A DNA stretch of 6,480 nucleotides, from contig CALBDV010000698.1 of NCBI GenBank assembly GCA_937927565.1, positions 1-6,480 on the forward strand, written 5' to 3'. The position numbers and the translations under genes are program-made. This DNA comes from an uncultured Holophagales bacterium (GTDB lineage Bacteria; Acidobacteriota; Thermoanaerobaculia; UBA5066). Every line of letters starts with the position of its first letter. Within the stretch, counting starts at the first letter, position 1. The notes beneath the pieces are model-generated. The model made no database searches. It saw nothing but the letters and a program-made list of their open reading frames with translations, and had not been told where the DNA came from. Of the stretch, positions 1-5,138 are shown in pieces.

Positions 1-702
1 TACGCCACGGGACTCCTCGGAATCACGGCCCCGGAACTACGCGGGAGTCGACACCCTGGGGTTCGCGAAGACGTCTTGCACAGGCAGCTGCGATTCCTCA
101 CCCGAAAGCGAGCCGGATGCCTGTTCGCTGCCGTCGCCGCTCGAAGCCCTGAAAAGTACGGGTGGGTACACCGCTTCCCCACCGTCGCGGAAGACGCGGT
201 TGATTCATGCATCGAGGCGGCGACCCGGGATCCCGGCGTGACGACGTTGTCCATGGTTTTCCCGCAGATCACCACTACCAACGATCTGCTGCGCTTCCTC
301 GGCGTACTCAAGAGATGCTCCCTGGTGACGTTGGAGCAGGAGGAGGAGGCCCATGGCTGCCTCTGCTTCGGCTTCCGCGCCGAAGTCGGAGAGCTCCGCT
401 CCTACGTAGCTGGCTTCGGCAACTATGCGTTCCTCCCGAAGACTCGCCGCACCCCCTCGGTCGAGATCACCATGCGAGTGAAGCCCCGGCCCCAGTACGA
501 TTTCGTCTTCAAAGAGGCTCCAGCCGGCGTCATCCACCTCGCCGACCTCGACATGCGAGGAATGCCGCCCGAGAAGCTCTGGCGCCTCTGGGACGGGTCT
601 TTCGTCCAGACTGAGAGGATACTGGGGCACAAGCCGGACCTCCGCAGCGCGGCGAGGACGACCTACAACATCCCCGCTGAACTCGTCCACGCCATCCCAT
701 GA
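1..702 (+). CDS. Unrecognised protein, 5' partial, coupled to the MOSC gene
   Basis: The reading frame is open from the first base of the window, so the true start lies upstream. The TTG at 76 is only an internal codon that could serve as a start. The visible part is 233 residues and ends in TGA at 700-702, sharing ATGA with the next gene. I do not recognise the family. The sequence looks like a soluble alpha/beta protein with no obvious signal peptide or membrane segment. Recognisable landmarks are VFPQITTTNDLL (about residues 80-91), LPKTRRTPSVEI (about 140-151, basic then a beta-strand pattern), VKPRPQYDFVF (about 154-164) and LGHKPDLRSAARTTYNIP near the C-terminus. I see no Walker, zinc-finger or oxidoreductase motif. 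Evidence that it is real: smooth composition across the frame, mostly G/C third positions, and tight coupling to a gene of identifiable family. The function is unknown. The MOSC neighbour hints at cofactor or sulfur-related chemistry, but this is inference only. Confidence 0.75.
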   Translation, partial: YATGLLGITAPELRGSRHPGVREDVLHRQLRFLTRKRAGCLFAAVAARSPEKYGWVHRFPTVAEDAVDSCIEAATRDPGVTTLSMVFPQITTTNDLLRFLGVLKRCSLVTLEQEEEAHGCLCFGFRAEVGELRSYVAGFGNYAFLPKTRRTPSVEITMRVKPRPQYDFVFKEAPAGVIHLADLDMRGMPPEKLWRLWDGSFVQTERILGHKPDLRSAARTTYNIPAELVHAIP

Positions 703-1370
703 TTCTCCATCTCTTCTACAAGCCCGTACGCTACAAGCCCCTCGTCGAGGTCGAGAGGCTCGACGTCTCGACTGACGGTATTGCTGGAGCCGCTCCGAGC
801 TCACCCCTGAGGCACGTCCTGATCGTCCCGCGTAGCACCCTGGACGAACTCAAGCTCTCGCCCGGCGACCTCCGCGAGAACATGGTGGTTGACGACTCGG
901 GGATCGGGCCGCTCCACTCGCTCCCTTCGGGAACGGTCCTCAAGATCGGGAGCGTCCGTATCCGCCTAACGGTGCACTGTGAGCCCTGCGGCAGGTTGCG
1001 GGGCGTCGTCGATATCAGGGCGGTGGAGCATCGGCGAGGGTATCTGGGTACGTTCCTGACGGGCGGGGCGCTTAGCGTGGGAGACGACATCTCGTCCTTG
1101 GGGGTCCAGTTCGAGGCGATTCCGTACGACCTCAAGCAGCGTCTGGCGTGGTTCCTGTCCAGGCAGCCCGCACCGATCGAGGTGACGAAGCTCGTCCATG
1201 AGGTCGGGCTCTCCCTCGCCTACTGCAGGGCCATCCCGAATCTCCTCAGGGGCCGCCCTGACCTTGCGCGCATGGTCACCTTCCGCGGTCGCTCCCTGCG
1301 AAGAGCGCGAGCAAACGATGGTGGGCCGGTCCGCTTGTGTGTTTCGGATGACATACATCCTTCACGCTGA
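699..1370 (+). CDS. MOSC-domain protein with C-terminal helical (alkyltransferase-like?) extension
   Basis: The protein has 223 residues. Residues about 1-138 match the MOSC fold (the C-terminal domain of molybdenum cofactor sulfurases and of YiiM/YcbX-type proteins). The family-type GDLRENMVV is at 56-64, L-PSGTVLKIGSVRIRLT leads into HCEPC with Cys94 and Cys97, and TGGALSVGDDI at 121-131 closes the beta barrel. The MOSC cysteine normally carries sulfur or takes part in molybdenum-cofactor chemistry; Cys97 fits its position best. Residues about 140-200 (QRLAWFLSRQP, EVTKLVHEVGLS, YCRAIPNLLR, MVTFRGRSL) form a predicted helical segment. It resembles the helix-turn-helix half of alkylguanine-DNA-alkyltransferases but lacks the PCHR active-site motif. 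The ATG at 699-701 overlaps the previous stop and has no Shine-Dalgarno before it, so translational coupling is likely. The MOSC call is firm; the extension call is tentative, and the substrate is unknown. Confidence 0.85.
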   Translation: MILHLFYKPVRYKPLVEVERLDVSTDGIAGAAPSSPLRHVLIVPRSTLDELKLSPGDLRENMVVDDSGIGPLHSLPSGTVLKIGSVRIRLTVHCEPCGRLRGVVDIRAVEHRRGYLGTFLTGGALSVGDDISSLGVQFEAIPYDLKQRLAWFLSRQPAPIEVTKLVHEVGLSLAYCRAIPNLLRGRPDLARMVTFRGRSLRRARANDGGPVRLCVSDDIHPSR

Positions 1371-1644
1371 GGTCTTGCCCACCGGAGACATTCGAGAGCT
1401 TCGGGAGGGACTGCCCGTGCAGCACTTCGCGTACTCGCTTGTGCTCTGCGGCATCCTTCAAATCAAGCATTCCACGCTGCGCCAACTCCTTGCCAACACT
1501 CCGCTCGCCGCTACAATCGTCGAAAGCCACCCCGGGCCCGAGATTGCCTCCGATGTCCGGAGGACATGGAGACGGTCGCGGAATCGGGCCGCCTCCTCCC
1601 GGACCGCCTCGGGGTCGACGCGCTCGGTGACCGTCCGCTCGTAG
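1318..1644 (+). CDS. Doubtful small ORF, possibly frameshifted remnant
   Basis: The ORF starts at ATG 1318 (alternative ATG 1348) inside the 3' end of the MOSC gene and runs 108 codons to TAG at 1642-1644. The segment encoding MTYILHAEVLPTGDIRELRE and on through LRQLLANTPLAATIVES has a normal amino-acid mix and mainly G/C third positions. After about 1560 this frame turns arginine/serine-rich. The frame one base back (from about 1560, containing EDMETVAESGRLLPDRLG) then becomes the better-looking one, as if a base had been gained or lost. There is no convincing Shine-Dalgarno before either start. Against it, the antisense frame in the same register also reads plausibly, and no family is recognised. 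It may be a remnant or chance. Confidence 0.2.
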   Translation: MVGRSACVFRMTYILHAEVLPTGDIRELREGLPVQHFAYSLVLCGILQIKHSTLRQLLANTPLAATIVESHPGPEIASDVRRTWRRSRNRAASSRTASGSTRSVTVRS

Positions 1645-1671
1645 ATCGACCGGTGAGGGTCAACCGTCGAT
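1645..1671. repeat. Imperfect hairpin in the convergent spacer
   Basis: ATCGACCGGT pairs with ACCGTCGAT across an 8-nt loop, giving 9 base pairs with one bulged C. On the + strand it is followed by TTGTCGCTT, which is only weakly T-rich. It could be a poor intrinsic terminator for the + strand block, but it lies about 275 nt beyond the MOSC stop. Chance is likely in GC-rich DNA. Confidence 0.25.
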
Positions 1672-1898
1672 TTGTCGCTTGTGGAAAACAGTTTCGGAGG
1701 TACCAGGGGGTCCTCTCGGCCGTCCGCGTGCTCGCGGGCCGGTCGAGAAAGCACCGAGGTACAAAGGAACTGGACGGAATCATGGAACACCCGAGCCGGG
1801 TCGCAGCGCAAGTTGCACGGCGCGCTTCGAGTACCGCTGACCGAAGGCACTCGGAGCCCCAGTACGGTGTGGCACTCGCGCGATCGTTGACTCGTCGG

Positions 1899-2438
1899 CT
1901 ACGGCAGTACGCCGCGCTCGCGCAGTTTCGTCCGGATCGTCGCAACTACGTCGATTGCCTCGTGGTGCGATCTCCCGTCTTGCCCATCACCCGCGGGAGC
2001 ACTCGCGTCGAGCAGAACCTGCTCCCAGCGACGCAGAGCATCTGCCGGAGTCGGGACGTTCTTCTCTGTCAATTCGCGAACGCCTGGCGGCGACCTACCG
2101 TCGTCAACGTTCTGTCGACTATCACTTGGCATTATGGTCTGATCGGGAAGGGCGATCTCACCGCACAGTGCCTGAGGTATCACCACGACGTCAACAGGAC
2201 CCCACCGTTCCATAGCCTCCGCAGGGGTGCGGTGAGATAGCCACGAAGGTGTTGTTCCCCCGACTCCCGACGGCAGGACCACGGCCGTTCGTGGGTGTTC
2301 TTCCCGCGCTCTTGCGCAGGACCTTCGGCCGGATCCGGGCGGGCCGTGTTTCTGACGACTATTGGCAAGTCGGAGAGCGATTGATACGCGCGACTGGGGG
2401 TGAGAGTCACGAAACCGTCTCACTCGCTCGTCGAGCAT
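1899..2438 (-). CDS. Possible hypothetical protein downstream of the phosphatase gene
   Basis: This is a 179-codon frame on the - strand with ATG at 2438-2436, 256 nt after the phosphatase stop. A Shine-Dalgarno-like GAGGTGG lies about 5 nt before the ATG. The first 70 residues are arginine/serine-rich and look unlike a folded protein. From about residue 71 on, composition is balanced (TPAEAMERWGPVDVVVIPQ, then TPADALRRWEQVLLDAS, ending TIRTKLRERGVLP). An internal ATG at 2213-2211 would give a cleaner 104-residue product, but its GGAGG is only 2 nt away. No family is recognised. LPSGVGGTT at 55-63 recalls a Walker A loop but lacks the essential lysine, so I do not call an ATPase. The same codon register is also open on the + strand (1566-2240), so the strand is not proven. 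It could be a fifth operon gene, a remnant or chance. Confidence 0.3.
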   Translation of the reverse strand: MLDERVRRFRDSHPQSRVSIALRLANSRQKHGPPGSGRRSCARAREEHPRTAVVLPSGVGGTTPSWLSHRTPAEAMERWGPVDVVVIPQALCGEIALPDQTIMPSDSRQNVDDGRSPPGVRELTEKNVPTPADALRRWEQVLLDASAPAGDGQDGRSHHEAIDVVATIRTKLRERGVLP

Positions 2439-2466
2439 GCCTCCACCTCGATGCTCGACAGCATCG
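2430..2466 (-). promoter_or_regulatory. Two mutually exclusive hairpins over a possible translation start
   Basis: Read on the - strand, GTCGAGCAT (2459-2451) is perfectly complementary to ATGCTCGAC (2438-2430), a 9-bp stem with a 12-nt loop CGAGGTGGAGGC. The loop carries the Shine-Dalgarno, and the 3' arm begins with the ATG at 2438. A second perfect 7-bp hairpin, CGATGCT-GTCG-AGCATCG (2466-2449), uses the same bases as the first 5' arm, so the two cannot form together. The second would leave the ATG free. On the + strand the 7-bp hairpin is followed by TTTCC, giving a weak terminator-like shape. The complementarity is directly visible; regulation is inference. Confidence 0.4.
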
Positions 2467-2694
2467 TTTCCACACCTCAGCGCGTCACGACGGGCAGGGG
2501 CGAGGACTTACGCCCATGGACAGCGCTCGCGCGTGCCCGTGGAATTCACGTCTACGTACGACCGCTCAGCAGACGAAAGAATGCGGTCTCCGCACCAGCA
2601 ACGGACTCGCGTCTTTGGAAATCCCCTGGCCTGCTGAAGTCCAGGTGCCTCACGCCGAAGGAAGCCTTTGCGGAGCACCTACAACGCATCCATT

Positions 2695-3342
2695 CTACGG
2701 ATTGACGTACGCCCACTCCGCACGACTCACAGTGTCGAACGTGTCGAACGATGAGAGCCCCTCTCGACCGATCCGGCGCCCGCGCTTCTCGAGAAGGCTC
2801 CCCCTCACTGCGTACAGAGGCACGGATGACCTTAGTAGACACAGATCCGACAGGCCATCGCCGAGTGCGACGACGGAGTGGTTCAGGAGTCGTTGCGCGA
2901 CCACCGCCTTACACGGTCGATGCACCGCGCACCAGTATCGCCGGTCGACCCACGCGATTCGTTTACCGCCATCGGAATCATGAAGGTCGTTTGCGACGAT
3001 GGGTAGAACCTTGGCTAAGTCTCCGAGAATGGCCTCGATGTAGAATCGAAACCCGCTCGACACGATCAATAGGTCATCACCCGCTGCTCGGACGCGATCA
3101 ACGAATCCACGAAACCCACTCCGAAGGAACATGGAATTCCGGGCGGACTCTGCGAGAACGTCTCGGTCAGCTGACACTCCCCGCCACTGCAGCTCCTGAG
3201 CAGCTGGAAGCGAGAGGCATCCAATCCGGACGCACCAGTCCCAAAACACCCATGAGTCGTGGCCGTGCGAACGGAGGAGGGCTGCACCCGCGTCCTCGTT
3301 CGTCACAGTCCCGTCGAAATCAGTTACAAAGGTCCGTTTCAT
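2695..3342 (-). CDS. HAD-IB family phosphatase (MtnX/SerB-like), likely sugar- or polyol-phosphate phosphatase
   Basis: The protein has 215 residues, usual for stand-alone HAD-IB phosphatases, and all four HAD motifs are present. Motif I is TDFDGT, with Asp8 as nucleophile and Asp10 as general acid/base. Motif II is IVSSGF at 93-98. Motif III is Lys145 in the CKAVVAQ segment, and motif IV is GDGLSD at 161-166, with Asp162 and Asp166 for magnesium. The cap is the small helical insert between motifs I and II, as in SerB and MtnX. Reaction: hydrolysis of a small phosphate monoester in the cytoplasm. The ATG overlaps the dehydrogenase stop as ATGA, so the two are probably translated together and the substrate is probably that enzyme's product. 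With a mannitol-1-phosphate dehydrogenase-type partner, mannitol-1-phosphate phosphatase is the leading guess. Phosphoserine or MtnX-type methionine-salvage substrates are alternatives, but no other gene of either pathway is nearby. A 9-bp tandem repeat near the end encodes FDTFDT. Confidence 0.88.
   Translation of the reverse strand: MKRTFVTDFDGTVTNEDAGAALLRSHGHDSWVFWDWCVRIGCLSLPAAQELQWRGVSADRDVLAESARNSMFLRSGFRGFVDRVRAAGDDLLIVSSGFRFYIEAILGDLAKVLPIVANDLHDSDGGKRIAWVDRRYWCAVHRPCKAVVAQRLLNHSVVALGDGLSDLCLLRSSVPLYAVRGSLLEKRGRRIGREGLSSFDTFDTVSRAEWAYVNP
2732..2749. repeat. In-frame 9-bp tandem duplication inside the phosphatase gene
   Basis: GTGTCGAAC occurs twice head to tail on the + strand. On the coding strand it gives Phe-Asp-Thr-Phe-Asp-Thr (residues 199-204 of the phosphatase), after the last catalytic motif. 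It keeps the frame and probably has no functional effect. Confidence 0.8.
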
Positions 3343-4457
3343 GCGGCCGGAGTCTCGAGACCAGTGGCCAGAACCTCACCTAACACGCGGAGGAGATCGA
3401 AGTTCACGGTGGGCAGAGCCAACGGCCACGTGATGCCCTGATGGATGCGCAGGAGCACATCGGTCGGCTCCAGAATCCGGCGCTCCCACTTATCGAAGAA
3501 GACGCCGAACTCCCTCCTGATTCCCTCCTCCATGAGGTCGACCAAAGGAGTAATGAGGCGCTCCACGGTGTCTCCGCCCTGTTCCTGGATGCGCTCGAAG
3601 CAACGCTGCGCATAGGACTCTGCTTCCTCGTACGGCCGCCCGACCTTGCGAGACTCATCGTAGGTCGCGAGCGTAATCTCCGTGAGTATCCTTGCGAGGC
3701 GTGGACGATCAACGGCACCTAGCAACTGCCCCACAGTCGTTCTTGGGCTCAGGTGCGCCTTGACCGCCGCCAGTGCAAGGACGTAGTGCATTCCGTTTAG
3801 GCACCAGTACTTCCGCTTCACGTGGTACTCAAAGGTCGATGAATCCAGAACTGTCGTCGATTCAGGAAGGACCCTGGCACCCATCAGCACCGGCAGGTGC
3901 TCAGGAAGCACGGGAGTCAACCGCACCTCCATGTACTTCTCCGCCGTCACCACACACTCGCCATCCACGATTCTGATCCGCGGACAGATCCTGTCGACGA
4001 GCACGCTCAAGGGGACAATCCGATGGTGAGCGTCGGAGTCCCCTCTCCGCAGGTGTTCAAGGGCGCTGCGACCGGCGTGGCGATCGTTTTCCATCGGCAG
4101 AAAGATGAGCGGGGCGGCCCGGTAGTGAGCACGGTTCGCGGCGACTAGGCGATCAAGATATTCGTATACGGTGGGCAGGTGCTTGGGCCCCACGCTGCAG
4201 GACACCAAAGATGGCGGAGCGTTCAGGCACGCAAGGAAGGCCTCCGCTGTGCGGTCGAAGTAGGCTAGCCGCGGCGCGGCCACATGACCCGTTGTGCCGT
4301 CAGAGTACTCTATTAGGTATCGGCCCCTTTCCCCAAGGACTCGAGCGTGCTGTTCGGTAGCGCCACCAGTTGGAATCGTAGCGAGGAGATCCGATCCGAA
4401 GACGGGGACGACGCAGCCCAGGCCTAGTTTCCCGAGGCCGATGTGTACATGCAGCAC
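3339..4457 (-). CDS. Mannitol-1-phosphate 5-dehydrogenase-family polyol-phosphate dehydrogenase
   Basis: The protein has 372 residues, close to the roughly 380 of bacterial MtlD, and matches the family end to end. The Rossmann loop GLGKLG is at residues 7-12 (MtlD has GAGNIG). SVGPKHLP at 88-95 is the nucleotide-domain segment, PMEND at 121-125 matches the family's EN motif, and LVDRICPR at 153-160 matches VDRIVP. The catalytic signature K-x4-N-x2-H is complete: Lys216, Asn221 and His224 in KYWCLNGMH. The family interconverts a ketose phosphate and a polyol phosphate with NAD(P)(H), classically fructose-6-phosphate and mannitol-1-phosphate. No mannitol PTS gene is in view, and a phosphatase follows directly, so synthesis is more likely than catabolism. 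The GTG start is chosen because GGGGAGG lies 8 nt upstream and the Rossmann strand begins immediately. The end of strand beta2 (ATIPTGG, 26-32) lacks the usual NAD-binding aspartate, so cofactor preference may differ. Exact substrate is uncertain. Confidence 0.88.
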   Translation of the reverse strand: MLHVHIGLGKLGLGCVVPVFGSDLLATIPTGGATEQHARVLGERGRYLIEYSDGTTGHVAAPRLAYFDRTAEAFLACLNAPPSLVSCSVGPKHLPTVYEYLDRLVAANRAHYRAAPLIFLPMENDRHAGRSALEHLRRGDSDAHHRIVPLSVLVDRICPRIRIVDGECVVTAEKYMEVRLTPVLPEHLPVLMGARVLPESTTVLDSSTFEYHVKRKYWCLNGMHYVLALAAVKAHLSPRTTVGQLLGAVDRPRLARILTEITLATYDESRKVGRPYEEAESYAQRCFERIQEQGGDTVERLITPLVDLMEEGIRREFGVFFDKWERRILEPTDVLLRIHQGITWPLALPTVNFDLLRVLGEVLATGLETPAA

Positions 4458-4460
4458 CCT

Positions 4461-5120
4461 TCAGGCCTCCCCGGGATTCCAGATACCGGATCTCTCCAAG
4501 AGGGCTCTGCAGCCCGAGCACGCGAACGCGTGCCGTCGATATTCTGCGAGGTGGGCCTCGTTCGGACGAAGCCCCCGGACCGCTAGACCGAGGACGAGGG
4601 CATTAACATGCACTGCGTCTTGGTCGAGGGATGTGGAAGTATCGGCGAGCTTTTCAAGCCGTGTCATCCAACGGGCAAGCACGTCACTTGGGACTGGAGT
4701 CGACTCGCCCGGATTCTCCAGACGGCCCATCACTCGTGCGACGAGGTCCGTAACCTTGTGTTTCCACTCTGGCGTCTTTTCCAGAAAGGCGAGGGGGCGG
4801 GCTGGGCCCACACGGGCCGAGTACTTCTTCAGGTTCCCCTCCCCGGTGAACAGAACGACCGCGGCATTTGGATCTTGGGCTTTGAGGGCTTTCAGCGTGT
4901 CCAGGCCTTCCGTTTCACGCCCTTCTCCCATATTGACGTCGAGGACGAAGCAGCGGGTGCGATGCACGAGCCCGACAGCCTCAGCCCCAGTAGCCACTGG
5001 GCGGATCCTCACCCCCTCCAGCCTGTCACGTAGGTTTTCGGACAGCACTCGCACAATAACCGCCTGGTCATCCATGATGACGACGTCAGGCGTTTCCTCT
5101 ATCTCCTCTGTCACTATCAT
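4461..5120 (-). CDS. Response regulator: receiver domain plus C-terminal H-x3-C-x2-C tail
   Basis: From ATG 5120 the protein has 219 residues. Residues about 11-133 are a CheY-like receiver: the acidic pair Asp17-Asp18 in VIMDDQ, phospho-acceptor Asp61 in CFVLDVNMG, Thr92 in VVLFTGEG and Lys115 in AFLEKTP. There is no winged-helix, LuxR or Fis DNA-binding domain, nor GGDEF/EAL. A helical stretch (about 146-195) leads to RRHAFACSGCRALLE, with His197, Cys201 and Cys204 as H-x3-C-x2-C. That is the zinc-binding pattern of zinc-finger anti-sigma factors (zf-HC2/ZAS); His190 just upstream is another possible ligand. Output is therefore probably protein-protein or metal-dependent, not direct DNA binding. 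The frame is open further upstream, but this start is chosen because it sits 11 nt after AGGGAGA and begins just before the receiver's first strand. It follows the kinase gene by 16 nt, so it is almost certainly the kinase's partner. Confidence 0.88.
   Translation of the reverse strand: MIVTEEIEETPDVVIMDDQAVIVRVLSENLRDRLEGVRIRPVATGAEAVGLVHRTRCFVLDVNMGEGRETEGLDTLKALKAQDPNAAVVLFTGEGNLKKYSARVGPARPLAFLEKTPEWKHKVTDLVARVMGRLENPGESTPVPSDVLARWMTRLEKLADTSTSLDQDAVHVNALVLGLAVRGLRPNEAHLAEYRRHAFACSGCRALLERSGIWNPGEA
4466..4472 (-). promoter_or_regulatory. Ribosome binding site of the dehydrogenase gene
   Basis: GGGGAGG on the - strand lies 8 nt before the GTG at 4457, inside the last codons of the response regulator gene. 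It supports GTG as the start and coupled translation with the regulator. Confidence 0.75.
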
Positions 5121-5131
5121 CGAATTGACGG

Positions 5132-5138
5132 TCTCCCT
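5132..5138 (-). promoter_or_regulatory. Ribosome binding site of the response regulator gene
   Basis: AGGGAGA on the - strand ends 11 nt before the ATG at 5120. Its first two bases are the AG of the kinase TAG stop (5139-5137), so the kinase end and regulator start are physically merged. The spacing is slightly long. Confidence 0.6.

Larger units (their letters stand above)
1371..2694. other. Convergent spacer with no confident gene
   Basis: This 1.3-kb stretch lies between the 3' ends of the two gene blocks. No frame on either strand gives a recognisable protein family, and I found no tRNA, rRNA, transposase, terminal inverted repeat or CRISPR pattern. It is not featureless. From about 1318 to 1560 the + frame beginning at ATG 1318 or 1348 has a coding-like third-position bias. 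From about 1560 to 1670 the coding-like frame shifts by one base, and the antisense frames in the same codon registers look equally plausible. From 2213 to 1899 a - strand frame has balanced protein-like composition. The region could hold one or more decayed genes, small unknown genes, or non-coding RNA. No classic hairpin plus T-tract terminator is visible, although convergent blocks would be expected to need one. Confidence 0.6.

Noticed and set aside
205..804. 199-codon - strand frame opposite the first gene
   Set aside because: It is antisense to the coupled gene pair, with skewed Arg/Glu/Ala composition and no motif.
1320..1383. Inverted repeat GGTGGGC/GCCCACC and small hairpin GGATG-ACATA-CATCC at the MOSC 3' end as a terminator
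   Set aside because: The outer arms are 50 nt apart, the inner stem is only 5 bp and lies inside coding sequence, and no T-tract follows.
1566..2240. 224-codon + strand frame in the spacer
   Set aside because: Only its first third looks protein-like. The rest is arginine-rich and antisense to the ORF at 1899-2438. GGAGG lies only 2 nt before its ATG, too close for a good start. Not strong enough to list as a gene.
2247..2276. Walker A-like LPSGVGGTT in the ORF at 1899-2438
   Set aside because: The essential lysine is missing and no Walker B or kinase context follows, so an ATPase call is not supported.
2249..2983. 244-codon + strand frame crossing the end of the phosphatase gene
   Set aside because: It is strongly arginine-rich, overlaps the well-supported phosphatase on the other strand, and shows no domain.
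2695..3342. Naming the phosphatase mtnX or serB
   Set aside because: The motifs are shared by all HAD-IB phosphatases, and no methionine-salvage or serine-synthesis gene is nearby. The dehydrogenase partner points elsewhere.
4461..5120. Response regulator as a DNA-binding transcription factor or as an anti-sigma factor proper
   Set aside because: No DNA-binding domain is present, and the H-x3-C-x2-C tail is short with no sigma factor gene in view. Only the motif resemblance is reported.
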